DNA of 46,961 bases from JAUIGE01 sp045106685 (GTDB lineage: Bacteria; Bacteroidota; Bacteroidia; J057), in assembly GCA_045106685.1 (NCBI GenBank), contig JBGCFB010000060.1, positions 1-46,961 on the forward strand, written 5' to 3'. The translations under genes and the position numbers were made by a program. The stretch's first letter is position 1. Each line of letters begins with the position of its first letter. Below the pieces are notes generated by a model. That model worked only from the letters and a program-made list of their open reading frames with translations, was not told the origin of the DNA and did not search any database. Positions 15,369-23,384 of this stretch are shown here, in pieces.

Positions 15369-17078
15369 ATGATGAAACATATCGTGTTGTTAGCCCTAAC
15401 GATAACCTTGGGCTGTTCACTACTTGCACAAGATCGCGTCTGGCTTCTATTGACAGACAAAGGCCCCGATGAGGCAGTATTGGTACAAAACCCAGAGCAA
15501 GTATTAAGCCCTGTCATCATAGCAAAGCGTCAGGCAAAAGGCCTTTCGATCGATGCATCTGACTTACCGATGCACGGTGAATACCTCAGTCAAATTCGCC
15601 AGCAAGGCGTGAATATTCTGGGTACTTCCCGCTGGCTAAACGCTGTCGCGGTTGAAGGCTCTCCAGAACAACTGGCTTCGCTCAAGGAACTTTGTTTTGT
15701 CCAAAAAACAAGACCTGTCCGCACCTTGAAAGCCGCCAAATATACAAGTGGAGACACTGGCCCCAATCCGGCCCGCATACCCATGGCAGGCGAAGAAGAC
15801 CTCCCGATGAAGTATGGAGATGCGACTTTGCAGAATACGATGCTGAATATACAAGCGCTTCACGCTCAAGGATTTACAGGTAAAGGCGTGCGTATCGCTC
15901 TCTTTGATGACGGCTTTGAAGCCGTGGATACACTTGATGTGTTCAAACATCTTTGGGATGAAAATCGTGTTGCAGCGATGTACGACTTTGTTGGAAACGA
16001 CGATGACGTATTTAGCGGAGGGCATCACGGTACAGAAGTGATGTCTACGATCGGTGCCAATCTTCCAGGAGAAATGATCGGTATGGCACCGGATGCCACG
16101 TTCATCCTCTGCCGCACAGAAAACGGTCGCAGCGAGACTCGTCAGGAAGAATACAACTGGCTCGCAGCCGTGGAGTGGGCTGACTCTGTCGGCGTAGACA
16201 TCATTCACACATCGCTTGGTTACAGCGAATTTGATGGCGGAGTAGGTGACTATACCTATGAGGACCTCGATGGTAACACCACCATCATTACACGTGCCGC
16301 CGACATGGCTGCAAGCAAAGGCATCATCGTGACGACAAGTGCTGGCAATGAAGGAAACGGCAGTTGGCACTATATTTCGGCACCATGTGATGGCGACAGT
16401 GTGCTCTGCATCGGCGCAATCAATAAGCGTTTGCGTCGCTCAAGCTTCTCTTCCTGGGGACCATCTTCTGATGGACAGGTCAAGCCAGACGTCGTAGCTC
16501 TGGGCTCACGTACTGCGGTTGCTTCACGTCGCAATTATATTAGCTCTTCGGATGGAACTTCGTTCTCAGGACCGCTGATGGGAGGATTTGTTGCCTGTCT
16601 GCGCCAGGCACACCCAAAGCGCGACCACATGGACATCATCAAAGCTGTCCAGATGAGTGGCGACCAATACAATGCGCCGGATGATGGCTTTGGATATGGA
16701 ATCCCTGATGCTGGTTTTGCAGACTCACTGCTTTCGAATTTCAAGAAACTTGACAAGGCGAGAATCACTGGCCGCACAGGCGCAAGCCGCAATGTCGCGA
16801 TTAAGAAGCCAGCCAAAAAGCAGGTTATCTTCACGAGCAATCCTCAGTCAAGCGTAAGCGTCGAAAAGAAGAAAATCATCGTTTCAACAGACGAAAACAT
16901 CAGCACATTTAAGCTTATGCGTGGCGATCAGGAAGTTATTTTGAATGGAAAAAACATCAAGTCGTCGGAGAAATCAGTGGAGATAAAGAAAAAATATCTT
17001 ATCCCCGGAGATGATTACTATCTTCATATTCAAACCGGTACCTACACCGAAAATATCAAGATTAATCTTTCATCGTGA
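15369..17078 (+). CDS. Exported subtilisin-like (S8) serine protease
   Basis: Secreted serine protease of 569 residues. The start at 15369 (or the next ATG at 15372) has AAGGA just before it and gives a signal peptide ending in LLAQ; the longer frame from 15228 runs through the palindrome and is rejected. A pro-region (about 25-150) precedes the catalytic domain. The triad is D180 in ALFDDGFE, H220 in GGHHGTEVM and S398 in DGTSFSGP, with the oxyanion Asn in TSAGNEG. The last 80 residues are basic, then beta-rich, ending YLHIQTGTYTENIKINLSS. That is like a divergent T9SS type A sorting domain, so cell-surface or secreted action is likely. Its stop overlaps the next gene by four bases. Confidence 0.9.
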   Translation: MMKHIVLLALTITLGCSLLAQDRVWLLLTDKGPDEAVLVQNPEQVLSPVIIAKRQAKGLSIDASDLPMHGEYLSQIRQQGVNILGTSRWLNAVAVEGSPEQLASLKELCFVQKTRPVRTLKAAKYTSGDTGPNPARIPMAGEEDLPMKYGDATLQNTMLNIQALHAQGFTGKGVRIALFDDGFEAVDTLDVFKHLWDENRVAAMYDFVGNDDDVFSGGHHGTEVMSTIGANLPGEMIGMAPDATFILCRTENGRSETRQEEYNWLAAVEWADSVGVDIIHTSLGYSEFDGGVGDYTYEDLDGNTTIITRAADMAASKGIIVTTSAGNEGNGSWHYISAPCDGDSVLCIGAINKRLRRSSFSSWGPSSDGQVKPDVVALGSRTAVASRRNYISSSDGTSFSGPLMGGFVACLRQAHPKRDHMDIIKAVQMSGDQYNAPDDGFGYGIPDAGFADSLLSNFKKLDKARITGRTGASRNVAIKKPAKKQVIFTSNPQSSVSVEKKKIIVSTDENISTFKLMRGDQEVILNGKNIKSSEKSVEIKKKYLIPGDDYYLHIQTGTYTENIKINLSS

Positions 17079-17824
17079 TCCAAAACATAACCAAAGCATT
17101 CGGTTCATACCCCGCCGCCCTTCGCATGATTTTCAAGCACGGGCTGTGGGGTTATTTATTAATTCCTGGACTTGTATGTCTGGTCGCTGGTGGTGCCATC
17201 TTTGGTGGTGCCTGGGCGATAAGCGGCAGCATGGGTGAATGGCTCGCCAACATATATCCGCAGGACTGGTGGGCACATGACTTTTTCGCAGGAGCCTTGG
17301 GCGCACTTTCCTGGATATCGTTCGGCTTGCTCGCAGCGCTTACGGTGATTTTGTTTAAATATATCGCCATGATCGTGACGGCGCCTTTTGTGGGACCTTT
17401 ATCTGAAAAAATAGAGAGCCTTGCCACCGGCCAGGCTGGACCAAAATTCAGCCTCAAGGATATGGGAACCGATATTCTCCGCGCTGTCAGAATGAGTCTC
17501 CGAAACATTGTGAGGGAGATTCTCTGGACACTGGTCTTTTTCATCGTGCTTAATTTCATCCCACTCATAGGGACACTCCTGTATCCTATCGTTGCATTCC
17601 TGATTCAGGCATATTATGCTGGTTTTGGAAGTATGGATCCTGCGCTGGAGCGTCAGCGTTATGGTATCAAGCAGCGTGTAGCCTATGTGCGCAGCCACAA
17701 AGGCCTGGCAATTGGAAACGGGATTGTATTTGTGTTACTTATGTTTGTTCCTGTTTTGGGATGGTTTCTGGCTCCTACATTAGGGGCTGCCGCAGCTACT
17801 TTGGATGTTGTAAAAAATCGATAA
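17075..17824 (+). CDS. EI24/CysZ-like integral membrane protein
   Basis: A 249-residue inner-membrane protein of the EI24 (PF07264) family, which includes the sulfate permease CysZ. It shows about four to six hydrophobic segments: GYLLIPGLVCLVAGGAIFGG, ISFGLLAALTVILFKYIAM, FFIVLNFIPLIGTLLYPIVA and VFVLLMFVPVLGWFLAP. The amphipathic insert IVTAPFVGPLSEKIESLATG and the RYGIKQRVAYVRSHKGLAIG segment are typical of the family. It starts at a GTG overlapping the protease stop (GTGA), a sign of translational coupling. No sulfate-assimilation genes are near, so sulfate transport should not be assumed. Confidence 0.85.
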   Translation: MIQNITKAFGSYPAALRMIFKHGLWGYLLIPGLVCLVAGGAIFGGAWAISGSMGEWLANIYPQDWWAHDFFAGALGALSWISFGLLAALTVILFKYIAMIVTAPFVGPLSEKIESLATGQAGPKFSLKDMGTDILRAVRMSLRNIVREILWTLVFFIVLNFIPLIGTLLYPIVAFLIQAYYAGFGSMDPALERQRYGIKQRVAYVRSHKGLAIGNGIVFVLLMFVPVLGWFLAPTLGAAAATLDVVKNR

Positions 17825-17828
17825 TACT

Positions 17829-18416
17829 ATGAAACGCCTCGCTTTACTATTCGTCTCTTTATGTTTTGTTTTTGGAGGAATGTTTGGGCAATTAAGCTTG
17901 CTTCCGCAAGTCGGTCTCAACCTTACTCGCTATAATACCGATCCACCTCCCTTTGTTCAGACGGCACGAGTGGGACTGGACTTTGGGGGACAAGTACGTA
18001 TTGGTGGCCAATTCTATGTTCAGCCTGGCATCGCATTTATGCGACAGCAAGTTGAACTGGAGGAAATCAGGTTTCCGCTACCTCCTATTCCGAACCGCGA
18101 TCAAATCAACCAAAATAGCCTCATGCTCAATGCCCTTATAGGCTACAATCTTATTTATAGCGATGCTTTCTGTTTTCGTATAAACGCTGGCCCTACCGCA
18201 ACTTGGGTGACAGCCGTTTCGACCAACAAGCTTAACCTGACTAAATCCAACTTCAACTCCATCCAATACGGCGCCCGAGCCGGTCTCGGAATTGATATCG
18301 CGGTATTCACCTTTGACCTCAACTACGACCACGGCCTCAATAATTCACTCATCGACACGGAATCCAAAGTCCGTATGCTGTCGGCGAATGTGGGACTGAA
18401 GTTTACGTTTGATTAG
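17829..18416 (+). CDS. Outer-membrane beta-barrel protein (porin-like)
   Basis: A 195-residue protein with signal peptide (LALLFVSLCFVFGGMFGQ). Repeating amphipathic strands end in aromatic or alternating residues (VGLDFGGQVRIGGQFYVQPG, LMLNALIGYNLIYSDAFCFR, ARAGLGIDIAVFTFDLNYDHGL), and it closes with LSANVGLKFTFD, the C-terminal strand expected for Bam insertion. This fits the small 'outer membrane beta-barrel' group of Bacteroidota. It begins only four bases after the EI24-like gene and is therefore the third gene of the protease operon. Confidence 0.82.
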   Translation: MKRLALLFVSLCFVFGGMFGQLSLLPQVGLNLTRYNTDPPPFVQTARVGLDFGGQVRIGGQFYVQPGIAFMRQQVELEEIRFPLPPIPNRDQINQNSLMLNALIGYNLIYSDAFCFRINAGPTATWVTAVSTNKLNLTKSNFNSIQYGARAGLGIDIAVFTFDLNYDHGLNNSLIDTESKVRMLSANVGLKFTFD

Positions 18417-18425
18417 AGGAGGCTT

Positions 18426-18704
18426 TTATAACAAAATACGTCTTCCATCAAAGTCATCAAACCCCACTGGATCATAGCATCGATCAGGCAGTTCCATAAA
18501 TTCATTTTCTTGAAAAAAGGCTAACGCCTGACTTTTTTCATCCGCATCATAAAACTCGCAATGCAAAACGCCATGCTTGCAGATGGAAAAGACTGCTTTC
18601 GCTTTTTCATATCCGATCATGAATTCAGGCAAACTAGCATTACATCGTGTGAGCCAGAATAGGTGAGCGATACGCTCCAGTATAAGCCTCAATTTACGCT
18701 TCAC
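18426..18704 (-). CDS. Hypothetical protein, 92 residues
   Basis: A small protein I do not recognise. It has no signal or membrane helix. The N terminus is basic (MKRKLRLILERIAHLFWLTR), and a central alpha-beta part follows (EKAKAVFSICKHGVLHCEFY) with three cysteines in all. The tail is acidic (GFDDFDGRR). The start is a GTG at 18704; an internal ATG exists at residue 29. It faces the porin-like gene tail to tail with ten bases between them. Coding status is supported by frame length and ordinary composition, not by homology. Confidence 0.5.
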   Translation of the reverse strand: MKRKLRLILERIAHLFWLTRCNASLPEFMIGYEKAKAVFSICKHGVLHCEFYDADEKSQALAFFQENEFMELPDRCYDPVGFDDFDGRRILL

Positions 18705-18845
18705 GCCTAAAATACGCCCATACCGCTCATTTCCATTTTGGCTCCGGCCTCATCCACACTCATGCGCTTTGGATAGCAAATAGGGTTTGCAATGCGCTGT
18801 TTGCATGCTCATTCTTTTTTCTAAACCTATTCAAAAACCAAAGCC

Positions 18846-19160
18846 ATGAAACAATTATGTGTATTAATCTTGCTTATGCTGGCATTTGCATTCGGTGGAT
18901 ATAGCCAGTGTGCAACTGAGCTTCGCCTCACTGATATACTCCAACAAGAGCGCATCGATGGTGGCGTAAAAAGCGGCAAACTCACTCGTAGGGAAGGGCG
19001 CAAGCTCCAAACCAAGCTATTCAAGCTCCGCAAAAAGCGCATGCATTATATGGCCGACGGCAAGCTTTCACATCGTGAGCGCAGGCTGCTTGGACGTAAG
19101 CATCGTATCCTTGGTGCGTTGATTTACAAAGAGAAGCATGATGTACAGCGTGCGCGCTAG
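18846..19160 (+). CDS. Exported small basic protein of unknown function
   Basis: A 104-residue protein with signal peptide (QLCVLILLMLAFAFGGYSQC). The cysteine after the cleavage region could make it a lipoprotein, but the context YSQC is not a good lipobox. The mature part is a highly charged helix pair, RIDGGVKSGKLTRREGRKLQ and ADGKLSHRERRLLGRKHRIL. The double motif G.LT.rE...L / DG.LS..Er..L resembles a family of small exported Bacteroidota proteins of unknown role. Many Lys and Arg suggest binding of polyanions or membrane contact; this is a guess. Confidence 0.7.
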   Translation: MKQLCVLILLMLAFAFGGYSQCATELRLTDILQQERIDGGVKSGKLTRREGRKLQTKLFKLRKKRMHYMADGKLSHRERRLLGRKHRILGALIYKEKHDVQRAR

Positions 19161-19423
19161 TACTAATCCTTGCTGTTTGATCCTTGATGCTCGATCCTAA
19201 AAGTCAAAAGAGCGAAGATCTAACAGCGAGAATCGAGCAGCGAAGACTTTTCCCACCGCCCGTACAGGGACGAATCTCTTACAGGACAGCATGCAAATAG
19301 GACCATTCGGGCTGAAAGGCCTTATCAAAGCGGCAGGAAGCTGCATTTTAGCAGTACCGCAAGCGTTTTTTAAACCTCATTCTTGGTTGTGCAAAGAAAA
19401 CGCCTACTAACCTTGCCAAAGGT
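19161..19423 (+). other. Long 3' region with stem structures, possible small RNA
   Basis: Between the small basic protein and the terminator at 19424 there is no frame of interest. One part (about 19335-19375) reads GCGGCAGGAAGCTGC, ATTTTAGCAGTACCGC and then a T run, which can form a nested hairpin (GCGG/CCGC outside, GCTGC/GCAG inside). It may be a long 3' untranslated region or a separate non-coding RNA. Confidence 0.3.
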
Positions 19424-19454
19424 GAGGCTGCAAATTTTGCAGCCTCTTTTTTTT
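19424..19454 (+). terminator. Intrinsic terminator
   Basis: GAGGCTGCAAA and TTTGCAGCCTC form an 11-bp stem around one base, followed by a run of eight T after the closing C. It ends transcription coming from the small basic protein gene and lies just before the stop of the facing TonB receptor gene. Confidence 0.8.
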
Positions 19455-19456
19455 GC

Positions 19457-21991
19457 CTAAAATGACACTCGATACGTCAACAATGGAATACGTCCCAACT
19501 GAAAGCGCGTAATGACTTCTTCCTGCTGCACATCATAGAATCGATACGCTACATTCTGGCGATTGAGTACATTCTGGATATCGATTGAAAAAGTACGTGT
19601 GTAGTTAGCCTTGTGGACAGTATGGCTAATTCGGATATCGGCTCGCACGACAGCAGGAAGCTGATCCTGGAAAGCAAGCTCATCAAAATACACGGTACGG
19701 CCTTCAAGGCGTGAGCGAACATTGTCAATCGGCGTTTCGCGCTGGCCGCCCTGAGCAAAGATACGTGTATCGATTGCCCAGATGCCTTGATGATTTGCCC
19801 GCTTGCTGATAAACTCCTTACCGCCTGTCAAGGCAAGCGCATAGTTCCCATTGAAACGTGTATCGCGCTCCTGGCCATCGCCGCCTACATATGTAGACTG
19901 ATAATAGGTTCCACTGAGGAGGAAGTAATAATCCTTATTAAGGTTTTTTTCAATACTCAATTCGACGCCTACATTTCTTCCGGTCCCCGTGTTAGCAAAG
20001 GTATCAGAAACGATTTCTTCTAATAAATTAAGCGCAGACACGGAACTACTCTGGCGATCAATAATCGGCACATCAAATAGCAACTGTGCATAAGGTTCTA
20101 TCTTCAAACTCAGACTGGGGTTGTAGCGAAAGGTGTAGCTCAATACCGCATGGTGCGCCCGTGTAAAGCCGAGGTTGCGATTCACGTAACTCGTATCGTC
20201 ACCCGTTGGTACGGGAGAGAAGTACAGCGATAATGGCTGCATCTGACTATGCATGCCATATGCGAGTCCTACGGCATGCTTGTCGCTGATCTGATACGCG
20301 GCACGTGCACGCGGCTCGATCACAAATGACTTATTCAGATCAAGTGCCATTGCATGTACTCCGGCTTCAAGGTCAAGGCGCTTGCCGAGACGCTTTCGCA
20401 CACGTACGTAAGGCTGATAAAGCCAGGTAAAACCTGTAGCAGAGGTTCGTGGCAGCACGTTTGCAATTGTATCGTTGTCCAGCGGTGCCTGATACAAAGA
20501 GCTCAAGCCAAATCCTATGCGCGTGGCGTAGCCACCCAATTCTACACTTCCGCTTCCTCCAAGTTTGTGCACAAGCGAAGTTCTAATCGCCAATCGACTT
20601 TCGCGATACAAGTCGTCCTCCTTGAGCCTGCGTGTCACATCAAACCGGCTATCCAGCGTATCGATATACTGAGCCTGCCGAGTCGCTTCAGCCGCCGAAA
20701 CGACAATGGTATTACGCCATACTGCGCGGGTTCCCAGGATCAGCTTATGCGTGAGACCTAATGCTCCCATGCGGTTTTCGTAGTCAATATCGTAACGGTC
20801 TTTTATTTCCTGGGCAAATTGAACTGAGTCTCCTCTAAAGCGATTGCTGCTTTTTCCTCCCATACCAAACAAGTTCACTTCTCCAAAAGCAGTATTGGGG
20901 AAAGTCGCATGAAAGGAAGCGTCCTGAAAGTTGATCATTTCATCACCAACATCCACACCGACTGCATCCAAAAGCCCCACCGTAGAGTAGCGGTAATTGC
21001 CTAACAAAGCAGCTTTCCCGCCGTTTCCTATAGGACCTTCGGCGGCGACATCAATTCCCAAAAGACCTAACTGCAACACATAGTTATCTTTTTCAGGATT
21101 GCCATCACGAAGACTGATGTCCATAACGCCGCCTAGCGCATCTCCTACCCGAGAGTCAAATGCTCCGGTCTGGAAGGTAGAGGTAGCCATCATTTGGGTG
21201 CTCAAAATATTGACTCCACCGCCTCGTAGAGTAGGCCGGTCGCTGGCGACACCTGCATTGGTGAGGTGATTGGGGTTGACGATTTCGACGCCTTCGAGTC
21301 TCCACTTGAGACCGTTGGGAGAATTTCCACGAACACTGATATTGTTTGCCTGATCATTGGCATTTACAACACCCGGATAGGACTGAGCGAGTCTCGCAGG
21401 ATCAAAGTATGCAGCAGCATACCGGCGTGCTTCTTCAACCGTAAATGAACGGGTACTTATTCCGCTCAGTTGGCGAATTTTTTGCGTGGTGATGGTTACT
21501 GAATCGAGTACTGTCTCACCACTATCAGGTGCAGGAATCAGTTGACGCATGGTAAATTCCAAAGGAGGTAACTCTCCTCCGGCTACAAGAAAATCGGTTG
21601 CGACATAGGGCTCATAACCGTCACGCATAAGGCGTAAGGTCTTGCGCCCAAGCGGCACTTTCGAAACCGAAAAGACACCAGTCGTATCCGTATCACCTTT
21701 ATAGCTTTTGGTACTGTCGGATAAATGAATGGACACCTCCCCTATCGGTCTTCCAGTGTCTTCATCACGTACAATTCCTTTGACTTCGCGTGTCAGCTCA
21801 CCTGATTTTTTACGACTCTTGGCAGGCTTGTTAAAATTCCGTTCACGCACACTTTCCAGTGTTGAAGATTCTGAACGGGGGTTCCTGTCCCTTTCAGGCC
21901 TTTCAGGCTTTTCTATCTGAGCGAAGGCGTCAAGCCCCCATAGCATACATATCCCGAAGCTTAGTACAAGGATTATATTTCGTTTGTTCAT
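19457..21991 (-). CDS. TonB-dependent outer-membrane receptor with carboxypeptidase-regulatory-like domain
   Basis: An 844-residue outer-membrane receptor driven by TonB. The ATG at 21991 gives a signal peptide (LVLSFGICMLWGLDAFAQ); the longer frame crosses the promoter. After a charged linker comes a carboxypeptidase-D regulatory-like domain (about 62-130; VKGIVRDEDTGRPIGEVSIH). The plug follows (about 150-310; NNISVRGNSPNGLKWRLEGV, STFQTGAFDSRVGDALGGVM), then a 22-strand-type barrel ending LGRIPLLTYRVSF. No SusD partner is adjacent, so it is not a classical polysaccharide locus. The substrate cannot be read. It has its own -7 box and is separated from the next gene upstream by an intrinsic terminator. 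Confidence 0.9.
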   Translation of the reverse strand: MNKRNIILVLSFGICMLWGLDAFAQIEKPERPERDRNPRSESSTLESVRERNFNKPAKSRKKSGELTREVKGIVRDEDTGRPIGEVSIHLSDSTKSYKGDTDTTGVFSVSKVPLGRKTLRLMRDGYEPYVATDFLVAGGELPPLEFTMRQLIPAPDSGETVLDSVTITTQKIRQLSGISTRSFTVEEARRYAAAYFDPARLAQSYPGVVNANDQANNISVRGNSPNGLKWRLEGVEIVNPNHLTNAGVASDRPTLRGGGVNILSTQMMATSTFQTGAFDSRVGDALGGVMDISLRDGNPEKDNYVLQLGLLGIDVAAEGPIGNGGKAALLGNYRYSTVGLLDAVGVDVGDEMINFQDASFHATFPNTAFGEVNLFGMGGKSSNRFRGDSVQFAQEIKDRYDIDYENRMGALGLTHKLILGTRAVWRNTIVVSAAEATRQAQYIDTLDSRFDVTRRLKEDDLYRESRLAIRTSLVHKLGGSGSVELGGYATRIGFGLSSLYQAPLDNDTIANVLPRTSATGFTWLYQPYVRVRKRLGKRLDLEAGVHAMALDLNKSFVIEPRARAAYQISDKHAVGLAYGMHSQMQPLSLYFSPVPTGDDTSYVNRNLGFTRAHHAVLSYTFRYNPSLSLKIEPYAQLLFDVPIIDRQSSSVSALNLLEEIVSDTFANTGTGRNVGVELSIEKNLNKDYYFLLSGTYYQSTYVGGDGQERDTRFNGNYALALTGGKEFISKRANHQGIWAIDTRIFAQGGQRETPIDNVRSRLEGRTVYFDELAFQDQLPAVVRADIRISHTVHKANYTRTFSIDIQNVLNRQNVAYRFYDVQQEEVITRFQLGRIPLLTYRVSF

Positions 21992-22010
21992 GGCAATTTT
22001 ATAACTCCGA

Positions 22011-22018
22011 CAAAAGTA
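22011..22018 (-). promoter_or_regulatory. -7 box of the TonB receptor gene
   Basis: On the minus strand TACTTTTG matches TAnnTTTG exactly, 19 bases before the ATG at 21991, so the leader would be about 13 bases. No clear TTG lies at the -33 distance. Confidence 0.5.
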
Positions 22019-22043
22019 CAAAGGGTTTTTATCTGTATGTATG

Positions 22044-22076
22044 AAAAAAAAATGCCCCCGGCGAACCGGGGGCATT
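22044..22076 (-). terminator. Intrinsic terminator of the T9SS-sorted protein gene
   Basis: On the minus strand AATGCCCCCGG and CCGGGGGCATT pair in an 11-bp G+C-rich stem with a TTCG loop, followed by nine T. It lies 28 bases after the stop codon at 22104. Confidence 0.92.
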
Positions 22077-22103
22077 AGCTTTGAGGAAGCTTTCTAAAAA
22101 TGT

Positions 22104-23270
22104 CTATTTCTCTACTTTAAGGAAACGACCATGCTTGATGGCATCTTGTCCTTGCCTTAAGGTATAATAGTAAATTCCTTCGGTCAGATTACGAACGGGA
22201 ATTTCCAGACGATTAGTCTCTTTGTCCATATCAGACTCAAAGATTGTACGACCTAGTTGATCTACAATCAACAAGTGGTATGTTCCTACTATTTCACCTA
22301 ACAATTCTGCTTTGATATCGACTTCGTCAGATACCAAGCCAGGATAAAGGAAGAATGAAACAGCGGGATCATCTCCAGTAATTTTTACTGAAGCAATCGA
22401 AGAGAAGTGCGTTTGACCAGAAAGGTCAACCTGCATGACGCGATAGAAAAGCTCTGATGAAGGATAGTTTGCATCAAAGAATTCATAATCGTTAGCCTGG
22501 CTTGTTGTTCCAGCGCCATCTACTTGGCCAATATTCTCAAAGAGCTCACCATCAACCGAACGCTGCACTACAAAGTAGTCATTGTTAGTTTCAGTAGCAG
22601 TAGCCCAGTCGAGCTTAATACGAGAATCACTTTGCTTTTCAGCTGTGAAGTCAAGCCACTCTACTGGCAATGAGCCAAATGAAAGTGTAGATGCTCCATA
22701 GTCAAACCCGTATGAAAGTACCGTAGCTGTTGAGCTTTTGTAGATACCATTATCATAAGGAGTTGGAGGCGCGTCATCTTTCAAAAGATCAATCTGGGTA
22801 GGGTCGATTGTACTGGTAGGGTAATCGATCGTTACCTGAATGTATGGAGTGAAAGTAGTAGGAATCTCTACGTGAGTAAGCCCAAATAGAGGTGATCCAG
22901 GACTGAAGGCAAAGATGGACCCGTTGTTATCTGCTGTCAGGTTAAAAACGTTTCCGCTTTTAGAAGGAGTTCGTATGATATAAGAACTAGCAGCAGGATA
23001 AGAAACAGCGTCTAAAAGGCCTGCCGGAATGATTGCTGCAGAGATTGCAGGACTCGTTCCGAGATCACTTTGGTTAAACTGGAGAAATACACCAAGACTT
23101 CCATAGAATGTCCCAGCATTGTTTGCTCTCACATACACATCAAATTGTAGTTGAGCAGGAGTTCCGGCAATCGTAACGGGGTTACGAAGTTCCACTTCAA
23201 CGGTGTCTTGAGCCTGGACAAGACCAAGGCTAAGAACAGCGAGGAGTGTGAGTATAAGTTTCTTCATCAC
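22104..23270 (-). CDS. T9SS-sorted surface protein with cohesin-like beta-sandwich
   Basis: A 388-residue exported protein with signal peptide (LILTLLAVLSLGLVQAQ). Residues about 22-180 are a beta-rich domain (VEVELRNPVTIAGTPAQLQF, LGVFLQFNQSDLG, ISAAIIPAGLLD, PYIQVTIDYP) with the length and strand pattern of a cohesin-like sandwich. No diagnostic motif proves this. Residues about 195-290 are the usual Bacteroidota linker fold (LPVEWLDFTAEKQSDSRIKL, ATETNNDYFVVQRS). The last 80 residues are a T9SS type A sorting domain (YHLLIVDQLGRTIFE, LTEGIYYYTLRQG, GRFLKVEK). It is therefore sent to the cell surface by type IX secretion. It follows the giant protein gene in the same direction. The start may be the ATG at 23270 or 23267. 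Confidence 0.85.
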   Translation of the reverse strand: MMKKLILTLLAVLSLGLVQAQDTVEVELRNPVTIAGTPAQLQFDVYVRANNAGTFYGSLGVFLQFNQSDLGTSPAISAAIIPAGLLDAVSYPAASSYIIRTPSKSGNVFNLTADNNGSIFAFSPGSPLFGLTHVEIPTTFTPYIQVTIDYPTSTIDPTQIDLLKDDAPPTPYDNGIYKSSTATVLSYGFDYGASTLSFGSLPVEWLDFTAEKQSDSRIKLDWATATETNNDYFVVQRSVDGELFENIGQVDGAGTTSQANDYEFFDANYPSSELFYRVMQVDLSGQTHFSSIASVKITGDDPAVSFFLYPGLVSDEVDIKAELLGEIVGTYHLLIVDQLGRTIFESDMDKETNRLEIPVRNLTEGIYYYTLRQGQDAIKHGRFLKVEK

Positions 23271-23324
23271 TATAAAATTTCGGATGGATAAAGTAGGTTA
23301 TGCAAAATAAGCAAAGTTTGTTCC

Positions 23325-23372
23325 AAAAAGCGAATCATGCTGCGACATATTATCATAGCGGTCGCAGCATGA
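23325..23372 (-). terminator. Terminator-like hairpin after the giant gene
   Basis: TCATGCTGCGAC (23335-23346) and GTCGCAGCATGA (23361-23372) form a perfect 12-bp stem with a 14-base loop. On the minus strand it is followed by TTCGCTTTTT. It begins 12 bases after the giant gene's stop. The T run is interrupted, so read-through into the next gene is possible. A TATTTTG box lies just beyond at 23303-23309. Confidence 0.65.
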
Positions 23373-23384
23373 CTCTGTTATTGG

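Noticed and set aside
17075..17824. Assignment as sulfate transporter CysZ
   Set aside because: Only the broad EI24 fold is supported, and there are no cysteine or sulfate genes nearby.
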